Position numbers and translations under genes: made by a program. Shown in pieces: positions 37,929 through 48,777 of a stretch of 64,000 nt of DNA (position 1 is the first letter of the stretch; each line of letters opens with the position of its first letter). Source of the DNA: Drosophila persimilis (lineage: Eukaryota; Arthropoda; Insecta; Diptera; Drosophilidae); NCBI RefSeq assembly GCF_003286085.1, contig NW_020825336.1, positions 1,116,001 to 1,180,000 on the forward strand, written 5' to 3'. The notes under the pieces were generated by a model that saw only the letters and a program-made list of their open reading frames with translations, was not told the origin of the DNA and searched no databases.

Positions 37929-40249
37929 GCGTACGGCTGCGGAGCGGTTTCGAGGCCTCAGCAGCAGCAGCAGCGGCGGCGGCGGCAGCGGCTGGCTGTC
38001 CGAGTCGCGGCGTTAACGTCAGCGTGCGTACCAGTCATAGACGTGTTCTTACTCTCCCACTCTCCATCTTTCCCTCTTTCTATTCCTATCTCTTGGAGAG
38101 GCTTAGCAGGTGTTGGCATCAGGGTGCATTTCGGGTGGGGTGAGGAATGCAAATGCACACAATTTCAGACCTTCATATTCCTTGGGATCGTCATAAATAG
38201 TACCCATAGAACATCTACATTAAATCTGTAATGATTTTCAATTACTAAGTAATGATAAATACCCCACCTACTTCTTTATTTGTATTTGATCTTCATTGAT
38301 AACCAATTATGAGACCGATATGCGTGAGGATGCAGCTGATATTTTATCGTTTAGAGCACTCGTTGTCGAAGCCTTACCTTATCTGTTATTCACCTTGGTG
38401 TTGTTAAGATCTCTGTTTTGTTTTTTTGGCTTTTACCGGTTAAGTATGAACTTATGACAGATGGAACTTTTTGCCGCGAGAAGAATTCCCCTTCTTATGA
38501 CGCGCACCTATATACGAGTACATACGAGTATATCACGCATTGGGAATCATGCCTTGGCAAAAATTATTCAAATTTGTAGCAATCAACCGCTGGATAATTA
38601 TAAATTCCAATCCCAATACCAATTGTACCCAATGAACCCTAAAATATGGCCACAAAGGGCACGATTAGGCCGTAAACAAGTCGAAAATCGCTTTTATTTA
38701 TAAGTATAAGGGCGGTACTATTCCACTGTTACGAGCACATACTTTCTTTCAAGAGTCTATTCAATTAAATTTCTACAATCGATGTCTGTTTAAATACAAG
38801 TGGAAGTACAAACAACAAGATACGCAAGGCGACTGTCTTTCCCAGAACAATGATAAGGAGAGAGTTCCTACAAGGGGAAGGAAGCAAAGAAGCGATAGAA
38901 ATCATATAGTATAATTAGATCGAAAATAACAGATAGCAAACTTTCCAGTTATAAACGTCAGTTACACGAAAAAACTTTGATTGGATCTGCCATCAGAATC
39001 GAAAGCCACCAAAACCAAAAACTCGTTCGGATCTTGGGGAATGCCCTCAAAAAAAATAGAACAATGACTGTTTTGCCTTACAATAACCATTTTTCATATC
39101 CGCAATCGTTTTATACGACCCGAAACCCCGGATCCAGTTCAACGTTTATGATATTTTAAGCCAAATATGTGCTAAACGAAAGAACGCGGGCTGAAATGAT
39201 CCGATGCGAATGGAACTGAAAGTCGTATATACTATATACGCAATACGTTCCAGCGTTACGAGGGAGTGTCACCATACCAGGTGTTCAGGTGGTACTGCTG
39301 CTCCTAAGACGATCAGAACTGGACCGCGCTGAAAGCAATACATAAAATTACCACAGCAATTTACACATTTTACGATTAAAAATACAAATTTACAGACGGA
39401 AATGCTTTGGAAAATAATTAAAACTCTCCAAGATAGACACATAGACGTTCTCATATTATCTTTCACTTCATTTACATGATTCATTTTTCGAGCAGAACCA
39501 AGTTTCGGTGTTTTCTAGCAGCACGATGAAACGCATTGAACCGGTTTTGGCTCATAATCATTAATTATTTTTGTGTGGTTTGATTTTTGCATTTCTCGCT
39601 CACGTGGACTGGAGTGGGTCAATTGTGTGAATCACTGGCAGGCTTCAAGTGTAAAAATCCCCAAGATGTTGTGGGGGCACTTTGAATACGCATCAACGCA
39701 TCGCATCGGTCTGGAAACCGAAACCCGACCAAAAACCCAGGGAAAAGAAAAACCCCCGCAAGGAAACTGGTCTTTAAAACATTATGACTATTTCCGTTCT
39801 TGATTTATTTGCTTTTGCGGTCGGAGGAATATTTGTAATTATTCCATAGGCTGCCATATGGAGAATTGCACCTTTTCTGGTATTCATTTGAATTTGGCGC
39901 CCTTTTTTTAGTTGGTTCAGATATAGCAAATACTGTTTAGGTATTTTTATGTTTTCCTGATCTTTTGCTTCTATAAAAAAAAAGGTTAAGTTTGTAACTT
40001 TTTTTAAAATTTAAATTTAGTTTTAAATCTCAATGTAGTTGCCACGCTGCAAAATTAATGGCACAGTGGCGCTACGCTGCACTTGGTAAATTTTCCAAAT
40101 GCACTTTACAAATTTCTGACAAAAGCTGAAATGTATGAAAGTACTTTGTATATTTTACATTTTACGCAGAACGAATTTTTTACATATTCGTTTTTGTAAA
40201 CTTTTTGCCAGTTCAGTTGGGATATCCTCTCTTCGTGGAGGGACTTTTC

Positions 40250-40560
40250 CTCGCCATAATGTCCTTTTTCAGCTCAACGTGTTATTTGTTTGACCTTTTT
40301 CGGTAAATCCTTTTTTTACGCAAAATGCAATAAAAGCAAGTATTTAAATGAAACCAGTCAATTAGAAAATAGGTTTATTTATTGGGTAAAATTATGTGGG
40401 CATGGCTAAATGTTCTATATGGCTAGTAAGATTCGACGGAATATCAAAAACGAGGAATATGTACGATGGAACAGGAATTCGTCAGTACATTTATGGTATA
40501 TTTCTACAAGGAGGCAGTATATTTCGGTATATTTCTGTGGGTCGGTAGTTCTTGTAATTT
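40250..40560 (+). repeat. Dispersed repeat, copy A
   Basis: It resembles bases 60,370-60,640. Shared landmarks, in the same order, are GCAATAAAAG (ACAATAAAAG in copy B), then AAATTATGTGGGCATGGCTA, then AATGTTCTAT, then CGACGGAA, then CGAGGAATATGTA, then TCAGTA(C/T)ATTTA(T/C)GGTATATTT, then GTCGGTATATTTCTG or TTTCGGTATATTTCTG. No protein is encoded. It is probably a non-autonomous dispersed element, now well diverged; the family is not identified. Confidence 0.6.
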
Positions 40561-40787
40561 TATTTGTTTTTGATTAAACCTTTAATTTATAATTTTATAC
40601 ATTTAACGAATAAAATTATACGATCAGTGGTGAGGGTTCTAGGTAGCTGGAAATTCTAAGCCGAATAGGAAAATCGCAATCATATGTGATTCAAGAAGAA
40701 GAAGAACATCAACAAATATTTGGGTGTAGGGGGCAACACGTGCGCCTCCTTTTTCGACGATTTATTGAATAAAAAACAGCTAAAACA

Positions 40788-42993
40788 ATGGAATTATTCA
40801 CAGTTAATCGGTGAGTTATATGGCACACACAACAAACTGTGATATTAACCCAAAAAACCGCAGATATACAGAGGATCTAAGGACTCGCAAAGACAAGGAA
40901 CAAAAGACATCAAATGAAGATGAAATTCTGCAAAAACTGCTCCAAAAGGCAGCCAAACGGAAGAGGAAACATGAGAAAGCTGAGACCAGAAAGCAGGAGG
41001 AAGCGCCTCCCGAGGAGAAACCACAAGTGGAGGACACAAAAGTAGACGAAGAAGAGCCGGCGGCAAAAGAGACTCGAAAAGAAGAAGCCACAGCAGTGGA
41101 GGATCCAACTAATTCACAAGACTTCAAAATACTTGGCGACACTGACTCTGCCATGCGCAAGAAAGTGACAGAGGTGCTGCCCCCCTGGCTGGCATATCCC
41201 ACGATCATCGAAGGGGGCAGCCTCCTGCCAGACGACGACTTGGAGGCTGGCAAAGACGAAGCTTCCATCGAGAATCTAAGCTACCTGAAGGATCACACAC
41301 GACAGGCCCTCAAGCAGATGAAGATCAAGCGCCTGTTCCCCGTGCAGCGGACCGTCATACCATGGATCCTGGAGGCACAGGGCCAGCCGGCGCCCCTGCG
41401 CCCACGGGATATTTGTGTGTCGGCTCCCACGGGCAGCGGCAAGACCCTGGCCTTTGCCATACCCATTGTCCAGCTGCTGAACAACCGAGTACGTTGCAAG
41501 GTGCGCGCTCTGGTGGTGCTGCCAGTGGCCGAGCTGGCGCTGCAGGTCTTCAAGGTGATTCGTGCGTTGTGCAGCAAAACGGAGCTAGAGGTCTGCCTCC
41601 TTTCTAAGCAGCACCGCCTGGAGGACGAGCAGGAGAAGCTGGTGGAGGTCTACAAAGGACAGATCTACAGCAAGGCTGACATTGTGGTCACAACACCAGG
41701 TGGGGGATTCGGAGTCAATCTTAAGAGCATCTTTTATTGTTCATCTCTCGCTTTGCAGGTCGTCTGGTGGATCATCTGCATGCCACCAAGGGTTTCTGCC
41801 TGAAGAGCTTGAAGTTTCTGGTCATTGACGAGGCGGATCGCATCATGGATGCCTTCTTCCAGAACTGGCTCTACCATTTGGACAACCATGTGCGGGAGAC
41901 CGCAAATCAGCTGCTGGCTGGCACACAGCCTCCACTTTGCCTTAAAGAGCTATATGCCACTTATGGGAAGGTGCCCCATAAGCTATTATTCTCTGCAACG
42001 ATGTCGCAGGATCCCGAGAAGCTGCAGAATCTGAGACTCTTTCAGCCCAAGCTCTTTACCACGGTGTTTGCCCTGCCCGTTCCCAGGAGTGAGGAGCAGG
42101 CGGATGGAGACGAAGAGACCACCCCAAACACTGGACACTTTGCGGGCAAATACACCACTCCGGCGGAGCTGACAGAGCAATTCTGTGTGACGGAGCTGCG
42201 CATCAAGCCGCTGACACTGTTTGCTCTCGTGGAGAAGTACCAGTGGAAGCGATTCCTCTGCTTCACCAACAGCACGGAGACGGCCAATCGATTGGCTTTT
42301 GTGATGGGCAAACTCTTCTCCACGGGCCCCACCAAAGTGGCCGAGCTATCCGGCAAACTGTCTGCCCTAGTGCGAACCAAGACCCTGACGGACTTTGCCA
42401 GAGGCCGCATCAACGGCCTGATCTGCTCCGATGCTTTGGCCCGTGGTATCGATGTGGCCGATGTGGATGTGGTGCTCTCCTACGAGACGCCGCGTCACAT
42501 CAAGACCTACATCCATCGTGTGGGTCGTACGGCTCGTGCCGGAAGAAAAGGCACAGCCGTCACATTGCTCACGGAACAGGAGCAAGCGCAGTTCAAGAAG
42601 ATGCTCAACGAAGTGGGCAAGGCGCTGGGCGAGGAGATCAGCGTTTCCGCAGACACTGAGGTCCGTCATGCGGATATCTACAAGCTGGCAATGGAGGATC
42701 TGCGCAAGCGACAGGAGAAGGAAAAGACCATAAAGATTGTCCAGAAGCGCCGCGTGGCCCAGCAAACAGTGCTCCACAAAAAGCAAGAGGAAGCTGCCGT
42801 CAATCCCAGTCGCCCTCTGACTTTGATGCAAAAGCTACAGCTGAAGGCAGGAGGAGCACGACATGTTGCGGATGAACCCCACCAGAAGGAGAACAAATCG
42901 AAACCTACAGCGCAAAAGGGGAAAGGAAAATCAAAGCCCAAGGAGACCAAGAAGCAACGTTTGGCCAAGCAGCGAAAGGCCATCGAGGAGTGA
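40788..42993 (+). CDS. Dbp73D: DEAD-box ATP-dependent RNA helicase Dbp73D
   Basis: Exons are 40788-40810, 40864-41699 and 41759-42993, with introns of 53 and 59 bases; the protein is 697 residues, close to the roughly 690 of the fly orthologue. The start [13 protein letters not shown] arises by splicing. A charged Lys/Glu N-terminus (about residues 10-110) is followed by the helicase core. Visible motifs in order: I (APTGSGKT), a variant Ia (PVAEL for PTREL), Ib (TTPGR), II (DEAD in [10 protein letters not shown]), III (SAT), IV (FLCFTNS), V ([11 protein letters not shown]) and VI ([10 protein letters not shown]). The C-tail is Lys-rich, as is common in nucleolar helicases. It resembles yeast Dbp6 and human DDX51, which act in 60S ribosome assembly; that function is by family only. 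Confidence 0.95.
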
Positions 42994-43553
42994 ACTTAAC
43001 CTTAGAAATGATTGTGTATATAGGTCTCTATATTATACGTTATATATGTACCAGTATGTGCTTCTGTATGTGGGTTTTTTCAATTTGTTTGTTGTGTGCT
43101 TTAGGCGGGAGCAGTGTCTTATCTCTTTGGGGGCGCTAGTGATTCCCCCGAGGGTTCTTCACCGTGTTGTTTGTTGGTTTACTCTCACTTGAGGGCACAA
43201 ACGAATTGCGAAAGGCTTTGAATTGTAATTAAGATGGGAATTTAGAGGATACCAGACTTCCATTACTAAAAGTGAGAGTTGAAGGATTAAGGCCATAGAT
43301 TGAAATGTTTTCCATCGATTCAACCATGCCTCGACATCAAGATATCCCTATAAAACCACACTAATCCAAGGTCCCGACCTTGTAGACCTCTTAAAAATGC
43401 GTTATTTATGGACAAATCCTTTATACCTTCTCCTGCAGTGAGTGTATCTCCAGTTTCGACTAGCCATCAGTCCACGAATCTACTATTTAAGCAGCTTCCG
43501 AGTGCCAGAAGATCTCACAGTTTAGCGAAAGATCGAAAGAGCAGCAACATACG
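42994..43553. other. Intergenic, Dbp73D 3' flank and PGRP-SB1 promoter
   Basis: It contains the Dbp73D 3' end and the PGRP-SB1 promoter. GGGAATTTAG at about 43,229-43,238 is two bases off a Relish-type kappa-B site; PGRP-SB genes are IMD-responsive in D. melanogaster, so it deserves a mention, but the match is weak. No gene is present. Confidence 0.4.
43484..43490 (+). promoter_or_regulatory. Candidate TATA box of PGRP-SB1
   Basis: TATTTAA lies about 65 bases upstream of the ATG, with an initiator-like TCACAGTTT near 43,514 at the usual spacing. Confidence 0.5.
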
Positions 43554-44192
43554 ATGACGACAAACAAGTTTCTGGCAGCTCTAATGGCACTCTGTGCCAT
43601 AGGTAATCATCAATCAATCTCTGCCATAAGTGTGCTTGGAGATAACCTAATCGTAATCTCTCCCTCCTTTGCAGCTCTCTCCGCTGAGGCCCTGAACATT
43701 GAGCCGCGCAGCAGTTGGGGTGCAGTGGCTGCCCGTTCGCCTGCCAGGATAAGTGGCGCCGTTGATTATGTGATCATACATCATTCGGACAATCCCAATG
43801 GCTGCAGCACTTCAGATCAGTGCCAGCGAATGATCAAGGCCATACAGACGGACCACAAGGGCAGGCGAAGCTTCAGCGACATTGGCTACAACTTCATTGT
43901 CGCCGGCGATGGGAAGGTGTACGAGGGACGAGGCTTTGGCCTGCAGGGCTCCCATGCCCCCAACTATAATCGCAACAGCATTGGCATTGTGTTTATTGGA
44001 AACTTTGAGAGCACCAAGCCATCCTCGCAGATGCTGCAGAATGCCAAGGATCTGATTGACAAGGCCAAGCAGGGGGGATACCTAAAGAACACCTACACGC
44101 TGCTGGGACATCGCCAGACCAAAGCCACCGCCTGCCCGGGCACGGCGCTCTTCAATGAGATCAAGACATGGCCCAACTGGAGGAGCATTTAA
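43554..44192 (+). CDS. PGRP-SB1: Peptidoglycan recognition protein SB1, amidase type
   Basis: Exons are 43554-43602 and 43675-44192; the 72-base intron gives 188 residues. A signal peptide ([22 protein letters not shown]) precedes one PGRP/amidase_2 domain. Zinc ligands of the amidase are present: His in YVIIHHSD (residue 52), His in LLGHRQTKA and Cys in TACPG. The catalytic Tyr is in [19 protein letters not shown]. It is therefore expected to be a secreted N-acetylmuramoyl-L-alanine amidase cleaving peptidoglycan; in D. melanogaster SB1 acts on DAP-type peptidoglycan and is induced through IMD. It pairs convergently with PGRP-SB2, with 87 bases between the stop codons. The intron is a multiple of three and has no in-frame stop (see findings). 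Confidence 0.95.
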   Translation: MTTNKFLAALMALCAIGNHQSISAISVLGDNLIVISPSFAALSAEALNIEPRSSWGAVAARSPARISGAVDYVIIHHSDNPNGCSTSDQCQRMIKAIQTDHKGRRSFSDIGYNFIVAGDGKVYEGRGFGLQGSHAPNYNRNSIGIVFIGNFESTKPSSQMLQNAKDLIDKAKQGGYLKNTYTLLGHRQTKATACPGTALFNEIKTWPNWRSI

Positions 44193-44212
44193 GAGGGGAC
44201 TCTCATTAGTTC

Positions 44213-44218
44213 TTTATT
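44213..44218 (-). terminator. Candidate poly(A) signal of PGRP-SB2
   Basis: AATAAA on the minus strand, about 60 bases past the PGRP-SB2 stop and only 20 bases past the PGRP-SB1 stop on the other strand. The two transcripts would overlap at their 3' ends. Confidence 0.55.
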
Positions 44219-44279
44219 AGTTTTAAGTTTTCTGCTAGAATACATTTTGTACAAAGAGAAGCACTCGGATCTCTCTATT

Positions 44280-44899
44280 CTATGGCTTTGGCTGCCAACG
44301 CGGCCACTTGCGTAGTTCGTCCAGGAGCTGCCGCCCTGGGCAGGCAGTGGCCTTCGTCTGGCAGTGGCCGACGAGGGAATAATTGGGCAGGACCTGACGC
44401 CGCTGGACTGCAATTGTGATGAGTGTCCGGGCTGCCTGTAACATCTGTGGTGAGGGCAGGGTGCCTACAGGAAGGAGAAGAAGGAGTATCAGAGATTAGC
44501 GAGAGTCTCAATGGGAAGAACCGATCCCCACGTACGCTGGAAATTCCCAATGAATGCCACGCCTATCGACTGGCTGTTGTAGTGCGGTGAATGCTCTCCG
44601 CGAATGCCAAAGCCCAGGCCCTCGTAGATGCGTCCATCGCCGCCAATCAGGAAATTGTAGCCGATATCCCGGAACTTTCTCAGCAGATGCCCCGTTCGGA
44701 TCTGCTGGAGGGCCGCCTGGCATTGCTGGGGCGTGTAGCAGGGCGCACTGGCCGTATGATGGATGATGATCAGGCGCACGGGCACCGCAAGACGTGGCAT
44801 GCGAGGGGACAAGGGCTGCCGGCACCAGGCTTGCCGGGGGACAATCTGAGCAAAGGCACAGCCAGCGAAGGAGAGCAGAAGAAGGAGTGGGAGCTTCAT
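44280..44899 (-). CDS. PGRP-SB2: Peptidoglycan recognition protein SB2, amidase type
   Basis: Exons are 44536-44899 and 44280-44464, with a 71-base intron splitting the Arg codon after IGNFQ; the total is 182 residues. The signal peptide is MKLPLLLLLSFAGCAFA. The single PGRP domain keeps the amidase set: His in LIIIHHTAS, Tyr in DIGYNFLIGGDG, His in LVGHCQTKA and Cys in TACPG. Extra Cys pairs (CRQ, CYTPQQC) fit the short-PGRP disulphides. Expected role: secreted immune amidase, like its tandem neighbour PGRP-SB1, from which it probably arose by duplication and inversion. Confidence 0.95.
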
Positions 44900-44941
44900 G
44901 GTTGCTTCTTCATTGATTGATGGAAACGGGAATCGTTGCTC

Positions 44942-44949
44942 TATTTATA
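44942..44949 (-). promoter_or_regulatory. TATA box of PGRP-SB2
   Basis: TATAAATA on the minus strand, about 45-50 bases upstream of the start codon. Confidence 0.6.
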
Positions 44950-45262
44950 CGCGTAGTAGTACGCTCCCCAAAAGATTCGATTCCCTTTTGTTGATTCAGC
45001 TGCTGCTTTCAATTGCTTGGCAGCTGCCTTCAGTGGTTTCAACAAAATGCAGACCCCGAAGCTTTTGTCTTCGTGTGGATTCCGCTTGCGTCATCGTCAT
45101 CCCTTTCAGAGCCCATCTATAATCGAAAGGTTTTTGCATTACAAAGCTGCCCTTGGGCGGCCGATCGGTGGGTAGTGGCCCAAACATGGCAGCCGATCCC
45201 CCTAAAAGGGCAACTGCATTTGAAATTCAAATCCATCGAGCGATGCACTGTGCAGTGGGTGG

Positions 45263-45269
45263 TATAAAA
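45263..45269 (+). promoter_or_regulatory. TATA box of the Tyr/Pro-rich secreted protein gene
   Basis: TATAAAA, 80 bases upstream of the ATG, with a CAGTGA initiator-like element about 30 bases downstream. Confidence 0.7.
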
Positions 45270-45348
45270 GCCGCTTGGTTGAGGCACGAGTGGACAGTGA
45301 CCAGCGATCGAGTGGCCCAGGCAGTTCCTCCATCTCACAAAACACACC

Positions 45349-45791
45349 ATGAAGATCGTAAGTTGGAATGATATATCGAAAAGATCTCGCCCCGATCTAC
45401 CTCCTTATCTATTCTGTTTCAGCAATTGGTATCCATTTTGGGGTATCTCCTGGTGGGATGTGCTGCCCTCTCCGGGGCCAGCTTTGTTCCTGCCACTACT
45501 CTGGGGGTTCCCGCTGCAGTGGCTCCCGCACTGGTGCCACCTCCCACCAGCTATCAGTTTGTGGCACGCAATTGGAATCGTTTCTATGTGCCAACAACCA
45601 CTGGTGTGGCCACCTATCACCCACCAGCCACAACGTACTACAAGTACAGTGGTGGCTATCCAGCGTATCCAGCATATCCTTCTGTCTATCCGTCGGCCTA
45701 TCCCTCGGTCTATCCTGCGGCATATCCCTATGGCTATGGCTATTATGGCCCCAACTATAATTATGGCCATGGCTACAAGAGTATCTGGTGA
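45349..45791 (+). CDS. Small secreted Tyr/Pro-rich protein, cuticle-like
   Basis: Exons are 45349-45357 and 45423-45791 with a 65-base intron after the third codon; the protein is 125 residues. The signal peptide is MKIQLVSILGYLLVGCAALSG. The mature protein starts Ala/Val/Pro-rich, then has YPxYP-type repeats (YPAYPAYPSVYPSAYPSVYP) and a Tyr/Gly tail ending GHGYKSIW. There is no RR (CPR) chitin-binding motif. The composition resembles small Tyr-rich cuticle or eggshell proteins that become cross-linked through tyrosine. An intron immediately after the start of the signal peptide is typical of insect cuticle-protein genes. I do not recognise a named orthologue. Confidence 0.85.
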
Positions 45792-46004
45792 TCATCGAGG
45801 AAGCATTCATTGATAATATTGTGATAATATTCAACACCAAATCAACGTATTATAATACAAATATACGAGTATAACCCATCTATTACACCCCATACGAGTG
45901 ATGACTGTACTGTTGGCCAAGGGCCAGAAAGCCGCGACCAAACCAAAGGCAAACGTGGGCCTGCTCTTGACACCATTGTGGAATGTGGTTAACCATTTTG
46001 TACT

Positions 46005-46010
46005 TTTATT
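46005..46010 (-). terminator. Candidate poly(A) signal, minus-strand small gene
   Basis: AATAAA on the minus strand about 45 bases past the stop codon of the Ala/Pro/Gly-rich secreted protein. Confidence 0.55.
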
Positions 46011-46053
46011 TCTTACGGGGGAAATCTATGAAATGGAAATGAGTTTTACCAGG

Positions 46054-46585
46054 TTAAAAGAAGAATGGGCCTGGAGCAATCAATCGTGCGGGCTGGATCG
46101 AGAATCGAGAAGCTGGAAATGGTGGAGCATTCAGAGCAGCAACTCCCGCAGGACCAGCGGCCAGGAGACGTCCGGCAGCAGGCGGACCGAAGGCGGCATT
46201 GAACTGATTGAAGTAATCCAAACGCTGACTGCTAGAGACAGCCAAAGGAGCAGCACCCAGAGGAGCATTAACCAAAGGAGCAGCACCACCAAATGGAGCC
46301 CCAGGAAAAGCAGCGGCTCCAAAGGGGACACCAACAAAGGAAGCGGCGCCACCAAACGGTCCATTCGTGTAGGCAGCAAAGGGAGCAGCAGCAGATCCAG
46401 GAAACACGCCAAACGGAGAGCCAGACGCTGCGGGAAACACTGCAGGACCCACGGCTGGCATTGCTCCGGCACAGGCCACCATCAAACCCAGCGACAGAAT
46501 CACCAACTGTTGAGGCAGAAAAGGAGGCCTTTAAGTTCTAGCCGGTGGATTCCGATGACAAAATCCAACTCACCATTTGCTGCAT
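46054..46585 (-). CDS. Small secreted Ala/Pro/Gly/Phe-rich protein, cuticle-like
   Basis: Exons are 46574-46585 and 46054-46506, with a 67-base intron after the fourth codon; the protein is 154 residues. The signal peptide is MQQMLVILSLGLMVACAGAMP. The mature part is low-complexity, with PFG/AFPGAPFGGAA-type motifs, a conserved-looking central segment (SQRLDYFNQFNAAFGPP) and an end in PGPFFF. It has no Cys beyond the signal peptide and no known domain. It converges on the Tyr/Pro-rich gene (262 bases between stop codons) and shares the early-intron, TATA-driven layout, so both are probably epidermal or eggshell products. Function is unknown. Confidence 0.8.
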
Positions 46586-46653
46586 TTTGATTTACTTCTT
46601 CTGCGTCTGTGAGCACGAACTGAATTATGTCTGGGACTCAATCGATGGCTCGG

Positions 46654-46660
46654 TTTTATA
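46654..46660 (-). promoter_or_regulatory. TATA box of the Ala/Pro/Gly-rich secreted protein gene
   Basis: TATAAAA on the minus strand, about 70 bases upstream of the start codon, followed by an ATTCAGTTCG initiator-like sequence near 46,622. Confidence 0.7.
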
Positions 46661-48421
46661 GTTGGCCAGAGCTTCAGACCGCGGAGGAGACCAGAGAGCT
46701 GGCTAATTGCCGCTCCAAATTGTCACACATTTGGCTACGAAAATGGGCCCAAAATTACATACATGCCCTGGCAAAGAGGTAACAAAATTTGCATACGATC
46801 TGATATGGCTATACGCGTTGTGTTACGACATTCGGATGTGGATTTGCACAGATATTGGGGTTTGTGGGTGAACAAAGATATGGTGTGAAAAGTGTGAGAA
46901 TTATCAGAAAGATGTGCAAGAGACTTTTCATTCATTCCTGAATCAATCAGAATATTATGTAAATTCTAAATAACTAGCTGAGCGGGAAAAGCATTTGCCA
47001 CAGCACTATTGCCGTGAACTATTCGGATTCATGAATTTAATGAGCGCATGATTTCAGGAGCAGATTTGAATCTGGATCTGTGCCAATGAGCAAGCCATTC
47101 AACGGTTCCGGGGGTGTCTCAATTATAGCTAGCTGTACTTTTTCCCGATGTACTTTATACCACGTTGTGACTTAGTTTGAATTTAAGCGCACGACAATGT
47201 TAATATTCCTGGTCCACAGCACTAATCATTAATTTTGAATGAGCGGAATATTCAATATCTGGTTCGAACTCGAATGGGAGACGAAGAAAAGAAGTGGGTT
47301 TAAATACTCGATGTATTTGTTGGCGTTATCCAATCCTCCGTTCGCAATTGTCTTTGTTGCTTTCGTTCACCTCGTGCCTTTTATGATTGAGATTCACCCA
47401 ATTGCGACATGCTCACACGCACATTTTTGGTATCTTGTTGGATTCGTTCGCATGTTCTTTCTGCTCTACCATTTCGCATGTTTCTTGCTTTATTCGTTCA
47501 ACCACAAACACCAGGACAGGAGATTCTTCTGTATGAGATACGATGCTTTGAGCCTCGCTGGAACTATGTGGATCCCTGAGGGAATTCAATGATTTGTATC
47601 TTGAGATCTTCTAGCTATTTCTACAGAAACGAAAAACGCAAAGGAACTTGAAAAGTACAAGGAACTATTAGAAAGATACTACGAGAATATTTGATACTCT
47701 TTCGTTTCTTCTAAGGGAATTATCGTAAGTGGCTTCTACTCGTATGATCTTCCATAAGTTTAATAGAAATCATCCATCAATGTAAATGTCTAACGATTCT
47801 ACAATCCTGATAGCGCTTATCCGAATCATTGTCGCGTGACATGCCACAGTGCCCCTCGGTCGGGATACGCAGTAGCAAGTGTTGGCTTCTCACCAATTCA
47901 ATAGATACATTTAGACGCAGTAGAGAGGTTGATAATAATAATAACTATTGTATTCGTATAATTGCATTACATATAAGTATGTATTAATATTAATATTAAT
48001 ATTAATTATGGTTTAGTATAATATGTACGATATAGCTGCTTAGTGGTTCCTGGGGGGAAGGACTTGCTTGATCGTTCAGTTTGTTGTCAGTTTGTTCGTT
48101 CAGTTACGTATAAATATGTGTGTGTATATATGTATGTAGGATATCATATATTAAAAAAAACCCTTCTGATGTGACAAATCGAGTGGACATCAAACTAATT
48201 TTAGTCGTTTGTTAGTTATTTAACTAGACACTCAATCGAATCATACGATTTATACATATATGTACGAGTATGATGTATAGGATCGTATTATTTCTATATC
48301 CTATATGCACTTTGGATAAACTTTATACGAAGGGGAGGGGGCTAAGGGGGATTAAAGGTTTAACGGCTAGACATTTAGCATAGGCATTTGTTTAGTTGCT
48401 TTTCGTTAGTAAATCCATCGA
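46661..48421. other. Intergenic stretch between the small secreted gene and Dab
   Basis: AT-rich DNA with TAATAT and ATATGTATG microsatellite patches at about 47,930-48,330. An open frame at 47,239-47,592 (+) is hydrophobic but has no recognisable family or splice context, so it is not called. Nothing else was seen. Confidence 0.5.
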
Positions 48422-48427
48422 TTTATT
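48422..48427 (-). terminator. Candidate poly(A) signal of Dab
   Basis: AATAAA on the minus strand, about 350 bases past the second stop codon (48,778) of Dab. Confidence 0.35.
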
Positions 48428-48689
48428 GATGATTAAAGTGCCTCCTCTGAGTATTCTGCAATTTGTTCGCTTTTTGTTGGAGGGGGAGGGGCGTAGGGGC
48501 GGTTGTTTTTGGGAGGAGTAACATTAACAAACGTTTTCGTTTCTTATATACAATCTCTGGCGGGGCATGGGGGCCCGGGGCATGGGGAGTGAGCCTCAAA
48601 GCATAATCCCTAGAGGGAAGGGAAAGACTCTAGCGAGATTACAATATTTCTGTATGGCAATTGGGAGTTTTTTGACTAGATATATAGCA

Positions 48690-48715
48690 TGTGTGTGTGT
48701 GTGTGTGTGTGTGTG
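48690..48715. repeat. (TG)13 microsatellite in the Dab 3' UTR
   Basis: About thirteen TG dinucleotides just downstream of the second Dab stop codon. Confidence 0.9.
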
Positions 48716-48777
48716 CGCGGATAGATATATCGTTACTGGCGATGCTCCTACTCCTCCCTCTACTCCTCCTCCTCCTC

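Larger units (their letters stand above)
37724..40787. other. Divergent promoter interval, glycosidase to Dbp73D
   Basis: About 3 kb between the two start codons, without a supported gene. It has a CAG/CGG triplet run at about 37,958-37,993 and a copy of a dispersed repeat at about 40,250-40,560. The Dbp73D promoter must lie in the last few hundred bases; no TATA box is obvious, as expected for a housekeeping gene. Confidence 0.55.

Noticed and set aside
47239-47592. 117-codon hydrophobic open frame downstream of the small secreted genes
   Set aside because: It resembles a membrane protein only in composition; no start context, promoter or family supports it.
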